Of a stretch of 64,000 nt of DNA, positions 58,861 through 64,000 are shown piece after piece; the stretch's first letter is position 1; every line of letters begins with the position of its first letter. Both the position numbers and the translations under genes were made by a program. The notes below the pieces were generated by a model. It saw only the letters and a list, made by a program, of their open reading frames with translations. It was not told the origin of the DNA and searched no databases. Location of the stretch: positions 152,066,113 through 152,130,112 of the forward strand of contig NC_081405.1 in assembly GCF_030272615.1 (NCBI RefSeq), given 5' to 3'. Origin of the DNA: Cryptomeria japonica (taxonomy: Eukaryota > Streptophyta > Pinopsida > Cupressales > Cupressaceae).

Positions 58861-59199
58861 AAGAAGGCAAGCATAAATATTTGCTTATGTACTACCTCAA
58901 GATAAAATTTAATGGTGGAACCAGAATATAGGTAAGGCCTAATAAAAAAGATAGAAAATTGTATATATATATATATAATATCTTGAGAAATACAAAATAA
59001 GAAGCAACAAGCTAAAGATTGAGGGAAGGGAAAGCTATAACTATGGACTAATATCTATACATGTATAAATAAGAATATACATATACATATGAGAATCCAT
59101 TAACTGAAAGACCGCTGAAAGAGAAGGGTGAGAAAAATAAATCTAACAATGCTACACACATGGATAAATTGACCTCAAGGACACTATGCTTGAACCACT
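58861..59199. other. Short non-coding stretch
   Basis: Contains a TA run near 58963-58978. It may include the 3' UTR of the LINE to the right; no poly-A tail or target duplication was found. Confidence 0.4.
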
Positions 59200-59890
59200 A
59201 AAGAAGATCCCTACAAACTAATAGGCAGATTAACCAATACCTACTCTTTCCTCCCAAATATCGTCAACTCTTTGATTAGCCAAAGAATCTGTTGTCAGAT
59301 TGCCTTCCCTATAGATGTGGTTAATTGTGGAATACTTAAATCATTTTAAAAGCTCTGAGGTTCTTAAAACCAGGTTGTTCAATCTCCAATTTAGTGTCTT
59401 ACCTGATATTAGAGCATTGATTTTTAGTGCAAGTCCCCTTCAATTTCCAACCTCTTGATACCTAAGTCTTTATAGAGAAAAAGACCTTCGGTAAGTGACT
59501 CTAATTCTGCCTCATTATTCGTGGAGATCCCTATAGGTTTAGAAAATCTTGCTACAATCGATCCATCCCATAAATGAATCATACCCCCTATCCCTGCAAT
59601 ACCTGGGTTGCCTCTAAAGGCCCCATCAAAGTTGAGTTTAAACCACCCTTTTACCGAAGGAGACCACTTGCAAATTTTCCTAAGATTTGTAGTTTTGTTC
59701 CCACCAAAACCATAAAAGGGAGGGATGATGAGACCTAGCCAATTTTTCCTAATTTTCTCATCCCTTGGAGTAAAAGGAGAGTTATTGAAGTTCCCACTAT
59801 TTAATTTACAATTAGCGACTTCAATTATAGAAGCCTCAACTTTGTTCCAAAGTTGTTCGGGTGGCAAAGACATATCTTTAGAGATTATCC
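59200..59890 (-). pseudogene. LINE RNase H domain
   Basis: WFKLNFDGAFRGNPGIAGIG contains the first catalytic Asp, NNEAELESLTEGL the catalytic Glu, and KRLEIEGD the next Asp. After a shift, INHIYREGNLTTDSLANQRV is the C-terminal motif. The domain degrades the RNA strand during target-primed reverse transcription. Broken near 59424. Confidence 0.85.
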
Positions 59891-59903
59891 TATTCCTCTC
59901 CTT

Positions 59904-60989
59904 TCATATTTTCCATAAGAGAATCGATGAAGAAATAATCCATAGTAAACCATAAAGACTCGATCTAAGGTAGGTTGGCCATCGTAACAAGAGTTCTATC
60001 AGATTGTTGGGAAGCGCTGTGGGCCAATTTAGTTTGTTGATCAACCTCATCCAATATACATTAGTGAAATTGAAACTGAGTAACAGGTGATCAACCGGTT
60101 CTTCTACATTGAGGCATAGGGGACACTTGCTAGGACCAACATAGCCTAACTTCTTAAGCCAATCTGTAGTCAAAGTTCTCTTCTGCATTGTTTCCCATAA
60201 GAAAAGACCTGCTTTCAGAAGGCATAGTTTATCCCAGCATAAGAAAACAAGTAGCTTTGTTTTTTTAGGGTAGAGTCTATTGCGAAGGAAATTATACCAA
60301 TCCTTGACCTTGTATTCTCTAGAAGGGGACTTGGATCAAATGAGGGAATCATCTTTTTTAATAAGCGTGGTCTTTCTTTGGTCTAAAACATCCTTAAGTT
60401 TCTTATTTTCCTCTCTTTGTAATCCCAAATCAATTAAACATTTCCACCTCCAACATAACGTTGGATCCTCCGGATGACTGACAATGTAGTCAACCACAAA
60501 TCTACCAACCTTTGTTTCCAATGTATCTTTTAAACTCTAATCATTCAAAACCTTATGTATTGGTGGATAACCACCCTACAAATCTTCCCAAAATAAGGCC
60601 CGATCACCTTTGCCAACATTCCATGAAACATCTGGGGTAAAAACATCCCTGCAATTGACTAGGAAATTCCAAATTCTCAAGCCTTTAGGAAGGTTTAGAG
60701 TTCTAAAAATGCTAGTAGGGTCCTTAGAGTCTAGATAATTGCTTGACATAATTATCACCCATCTCCTATGGGGTTCCTTATACATTTTCCAAATTAATAT
60801 GGCCCCTAAAGCCTTATTTTGGAAAGCTTGATTTCTGAGCCCTAATCCCCCTTTCTCCTTAGATCGACATAACTTATCCTATGCTATTAACATGAATTTC
60901 TTCTTATCTACCAACCCCTACCAAAAAAAGGTTCTGGGTTTTTTATCTAGCTTTTTTTCAACACCCGTCGGTAAAGGAAAACAAGTCAT
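59904..60989 (-). pseudogene. LINE region between RT and RNase H (zf-RVT type)
   Basis: LWETMQKRTLTTDWLKKLGY with CPLCLNVEEPVDHLLL (60188-59904) matches the zf-RVT region, with CxxC and a His. Further upstream, RWVIIMSSNYLDSKDP and WNVGKGDRALFWEDL (60785-60576) are typical of the stretch following the L1 RT. Several stops intervene. Confidence 0.8.
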
Positions 60990-62411
60990 CTAATATTGGG
61001 GAAGGGCTGAGAGAACAAATCGTAACATGATAACTTTACCTGCCGCTGACAACCATTTACCTTTCCAATTTTGGAGTTTTTGATCTAGCTTGGATAAGAT
61101 GTGTCCCCAAAGGTTGGAAGATCTCTGCCCCTTATCCACTGGGAGACCTAAATATTTGTAAGGTAAAGACCCTAGCTGAAAACCTAACACTTTGGTAATG
61201 GCTTTCTCTGTTATAGGATTTGTGTTAAAAAAGAGAAAATTTGGATTCTCCTTATTGACCACTTGCCCAAATGCTCTAGAGAACCAATCTAGAATGAGCT
61301 TGCAGTTCCTGACTTCTACCAAACTGCTTTCCCCAAATAGTAGGGTATCATCAATGAATTGTTGATGGGTAACAACGGGGAGATTGCTGGTGACTTTTAT
61401 CCCCGAGATGTTACCCAACTCCTGAGCTTTTTGAATATTTCTTCCTAAGGAATCCACCATGATGATAAAGAGGAAGGGAGATAGTGGATCCCCTTATCTT
61501 ATACCCCATAAAATTTCAAAGAAACCTTCTGGAGATCCATCAACTAAAACCGAGACCTTGGGACTTGAGATACACTCAAAAATTAAATTGATCTAAGCTC
61601 TACTAAAACCAAAAGCCTCTAAGCATTCACATAGGAATCTCCAGTTTACCATGGCATATGCTTTCCTAATATCTAATTTCATGAGCATAAAGGCTCGATG
61701 GTTGTGTTGGATGGAATGGATAGCCTCCCGAGCAATGATGCCTCCATAAAAAATGGATCTACCTGGAACAAAACTAGTTTGCTCCTCTGATATGATAATT
61801 GAAAGCAAAGGTTTAAGTTGGTTGGCCAACGCCTTTGAGAAAACCTTATAAATAGTGTTGCAGAGTGATATGGGTCTAAGATCACTCATAATGTCCACAT
61901 TCTCCTTTTTGGGAATAATAACTAAGGTGTTATTTATTTCTTTAAGGAATCTTCCTGAGCATCTTGCCCACTCTAGGGCATCTACCAACTCATCACCTAT
62001 GAAGTGCTAACAAGCTTGAAAGAAGTGTGCAGGAAATCCATCTTGGCCAAGGGCCTTATCCAGATGGAGCTAAAATAAGGCCTCTTCTATTTTCTGTTTG
62101 GTGAATTTCCGGTTTAGAAGGTTGTTTTGGTTATCATTAATAATTTTGGGGATGTTATTAAGCAGGCTGGACTGAGTTATCAGATTAGAGAACATCTCTT
62201 TACTAAGTAAACTTTGAAAGAAGGATATCGCTTCTCCTACAATATCCCTTGGCTCATCTAAGATAACCCCGAATTCGTCCCTAATATGGGTGATTTTGTT
62301 AATCCTATTTCTGAACTTTGCAGAAGCATGAAATTTTTTTGTATTTTGATCTCCTTCAAAAATCCAAGTTGCTCTGGATTTCTGCCTCCAAAAGATTTCT
62401 TCCTTAGTCAA
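60990..62411 (-). pseudogene. LINE reverse transcriptase
   Basis: FWRQKSRATWIFEGDQNTKKFH (62411 on) is the usual RT lead-in. LRPISLCNTIYKVFSKALAN, EEQTSFVPGRSI and FMLMKLDIRKAYAMVNW (61988-61593) form fingers and palm. QFIDDTLLFGESS holds the active-site Asp pair (61460-60990), followed by YKYLGLPVDKG. In the template-grip motif the Gln of RQGDPLSP is TAA (61494-61496). The two Asp residues are intact but stops make the protein impossible. Confidence 0.9.
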
Positions 62412-62441
62412 TATATCTTCATATTTTCGGAGTAACTCCTT

Positions 62442-63367
62442 TTATTTTAAGAAGCTATCTTGATTCATTCCTTCTCTAATGATTTTATCATTCAGAAGGG
62501 CCAAGGCAGATTCTATATCCTTCTTAGAGGAAAAGATATCGCCAAACCTGTCCTTGTTCCAATGAAGAAGTTTCCTCTTAATGTATTTAATTTTGGTTAC
62601 AAAAAAATAGAGTTTTGATCCCAAAACATCCACCTCTTTCCACCATTTTTCTACATTCTCCAAAGAAGTTTCATTTTTCATCCACATATTTTTGAATTTG
62701 AAAGGGTATCTCTTAGGTTTTAAGTTCTCCTCAATGGTTAATTACACCAGAAAATGATCTGAGCCTGAAATGGGGAGGATGGAAGCCTTAAGAAGATAAT
62801 GAAATTCCAAGATATTACCTTTGAAGAGGAGCCTTTCTAAACTCTCTACAATATTACTGAACCCCTTCTGTCTATTGTTCCAGGTGAAGGAGCCATTATC
62901 AGTATTGATGTCTATCATATTGTGATAATTGATCCAATTTTGGAAATCTATCAGAGCTTAGGGTTCTCTTCTTAGTCTCCTCGATTTTTCTAAAAGGTCA
63001 GCTATGGAATTGAAGTCTCCCCCTAAAATACAATTTCACTCTGGATGTGATGCTAATAGTTGACCTATTTCATTCCATACTATTATCTTCTCATGTGTAG
63101 GTATAGGTCCATAAATATTGAAGAGGGTGAAGTTAAAATTACACCTAAGATGATTGACAAGGAAGAACATCCAAAACTTATTGCATGCGATGTAAAATTG
63201 AAATCCTTCTTGGATCCTAGATGATACCCAGACCCCCAGAGGCTCCCTCTACAGGAATCGCTTCCCACTCTAGTTAAAACTACTTTTGAGGTAAGGATGC
63301 AATGCTTTAGAATGCATTGCTTGTTAGGGCCATTCAAACCCCTAACATTCCACATAATGATCTTCAT
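62442..63367 (-). pseudogene. LINE AP endonuclease domain
   Basis: It begins MKIIMWNVRGLNGPNKQ, the classic L1 endonuclease start. After a frameshift come NIYGP, CILGGDFN, FTWNN and GSDHFL, the conserved catalytic blocks in the right order. The region just after the start seems shortened, losing the block with the early catalytic Glu. MWMKNETSLENVEKWWKEVD (62687 on) continues towards RT. Confidence 0.85.
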
Positions 63368-63423
63368 GGTTGACTGGGAAGGTACTTCCCCTTCCCTGCA
63401 TTTAGAATAGAGGTTAATTTGGC

Positions 63424-63828
63424 CTATCCTACTGCTTCTCCATCCATATTTCTAAGTTCAATTATAGATTTCCTTCCTCTCTTCTTCAAGGATGAACCAC
63501 AATTTGGTTTAGTCTTACCTCCTAAACAATTACCTAACCCCAAATTACTTCCTCCTATGGTCCCTTCATCACCATCTAAAGGTTGATCTCCTTCTAGATC
63601 TTCCTCTCCAACAACCTCTTCCAAAGCTGTGAATTATTTAAAGAGGCCCTGGGTCCCTAAACCAATATCCCCCATCTCATCCAGATCTGGGAAATTAACT
63701 ACATTCTGATCAAAGGCTACATATTGATCCAATAACTCCAACTGCTCCTGCACATCCGCTTTTAATTCCTCTGCTCCTAACAATAGTTTTTGTAGTTCTG
63801 ATATGTTGTCAGAGACAAATTGCCTCTT
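63424..63828 (-). pseudogene. LINE ORF1 C-terminal remnant
   Basis: The frame upstream of the endonuclease has a Leu/Glu/Asp-rich helical stretch (NISELQKLLLGAEELKADVQ), an acidic, Gly-rich part and a basic SLKKRGRKSIIELRN end. Plant L1 ORF1 proteins bind RNA, but no zinc knuckle lies in this remnant. One stop near 63632; its N-terminus is removed by the LTR insertion. Confidence 0.5.
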
Positions 63829-64000
63829 TGTTAGGGAGATCTAATACTGAGAGAAAACTGAGAGGGGGGGGGGTGAATTGGTTTTCTAATCAGAACTATT
63901 GTAGATTATAACCTTTATATCGAAGCATAAGAAAACCAACACAATGAAAGATAAAAAATGAAAGCACAATACACATAACAACAATATTTTGATGTGGAAA
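63829..64000 (-). mobile_element. Partial Copia LTR (minus strand), runs out of the window
   Basis: On the minus strand it shows the U5 end TTTCCACATCAAAATATTG, TTGTTATGTG, a C-run after AATTCA, CTCTCAGTTTTCTC and CCTAACA. No primer site follows the LTR end, so this is a 3' or solo LTR of an element to the right, inserted in the LINE. Confidence 0.7.

Larger units (their letters stand above)
59200..63828 (-). mobile_element. L1-type LINE with RNase H, decayed
   Basis: Read on the minus strand, the order is: end of ORF1 (63828-63424), AP endonuclease (63367-62740), linker, reverse transcriptase (about 62411-60960), a zf-RVT-like region (60188-59904) and RNase H (59873-59200). This is the layout of plant L1 elements with RNase H. 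Stops and shifts are scattered throughout. The 5' end is cut at 63829 by a Copia LTR. Confidence 0.88.

Noticed and set aside
58585-58931. Tyr/Ile/Val/Cys-rich frames
   Set aside because: Pure translation of TA, TG and CA dinucleotide runs. The same holds for 12069-12497.

Overview
This window looks like gene-poor chromosomal DNA from a seed plant with a large genome. The closely packed, nested LTR retrotransposons, plant-type L1 LINE, hAT element, SINEs and single small plant gene suggest a gymnosperm, probably a conifer. That assignment is an inference: no species marker is visible. The only gene that looks intact is a cytidine deaminase on the minus strand (coding part 24197-25129), set in about 10 kb that holds little recognisable repeat.

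Layout from left to right. 1-3.9 kb: AT-rich sequence with two minus-strand LTR-like blocks that share a CGGAG/CTCCG hairpin, and a GC-rich 28-bp minisatellite (1122-1319). 3.9-4.2 kb: two tRNA-like SINE heads. 4.7-10.7 kb: a chimeric Copia-type element (element A) with two kinds of LTR, a shortened gag and a long second ORF (ORF2) where pol would be expected. 11.6-17.3 kb: a complete minus-strand element (element E) with 5-bp target duplications, decayed gag and the same ORF2. 19.86-21.45 kb: a hAT transposon with an 8-bp target duplication and a decayed transposase exon. 24-27 kb: the cytidine deaminase gene. 28.4-28.6 kb: a MITE with 18-bp inverted ends. 30.26-30.44 kb: a SINE with a 19-bp target duplication. 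31.8-32.2 kb: a probable LINE 3' end. 32.2-37.7 kb: a Copia element (element B) that has lost protease, most of integrase and the reverse transcriptase core. 38.7-39.3 kb: an unidentified broken ORF. 40.1-58.6 kb: a large, essentially non-coding LTR element (element D), with a nearly complete Copia element (element C, 40257-46944) inserted in its 5' LTR. 58.6-58.86 kb: dinucleotide repeats. 59.2-63.8 kb: a minus-strand L1-type LINE, cut by another Copia LTR at the right edge.

How the parts relate. Elements A, B, C and E and the right-edge LTR share one LTR plan: a TGTTGG start where the start is visible, a U5 block around GGTTTTTCC and GGTTTCCACGT, and a C-run followed by CTCTNAGT near the end. 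Where the internal flanks are present they also share an initiator-tRNA-Met-type primer site and a CAAAGGGGGAGAT polypurine tract. C encodes the usual gag-pol set, though broken by stops. A and E carry a coiled-coil gag and an unrelated ORF2, and look like non-autonomous partners that would use pol from a C-like element. This ORF2 family is the best candidate here for something not well described. All the transposable-element reading frames seen carry stops or frameshifts, so none is likely to be active.
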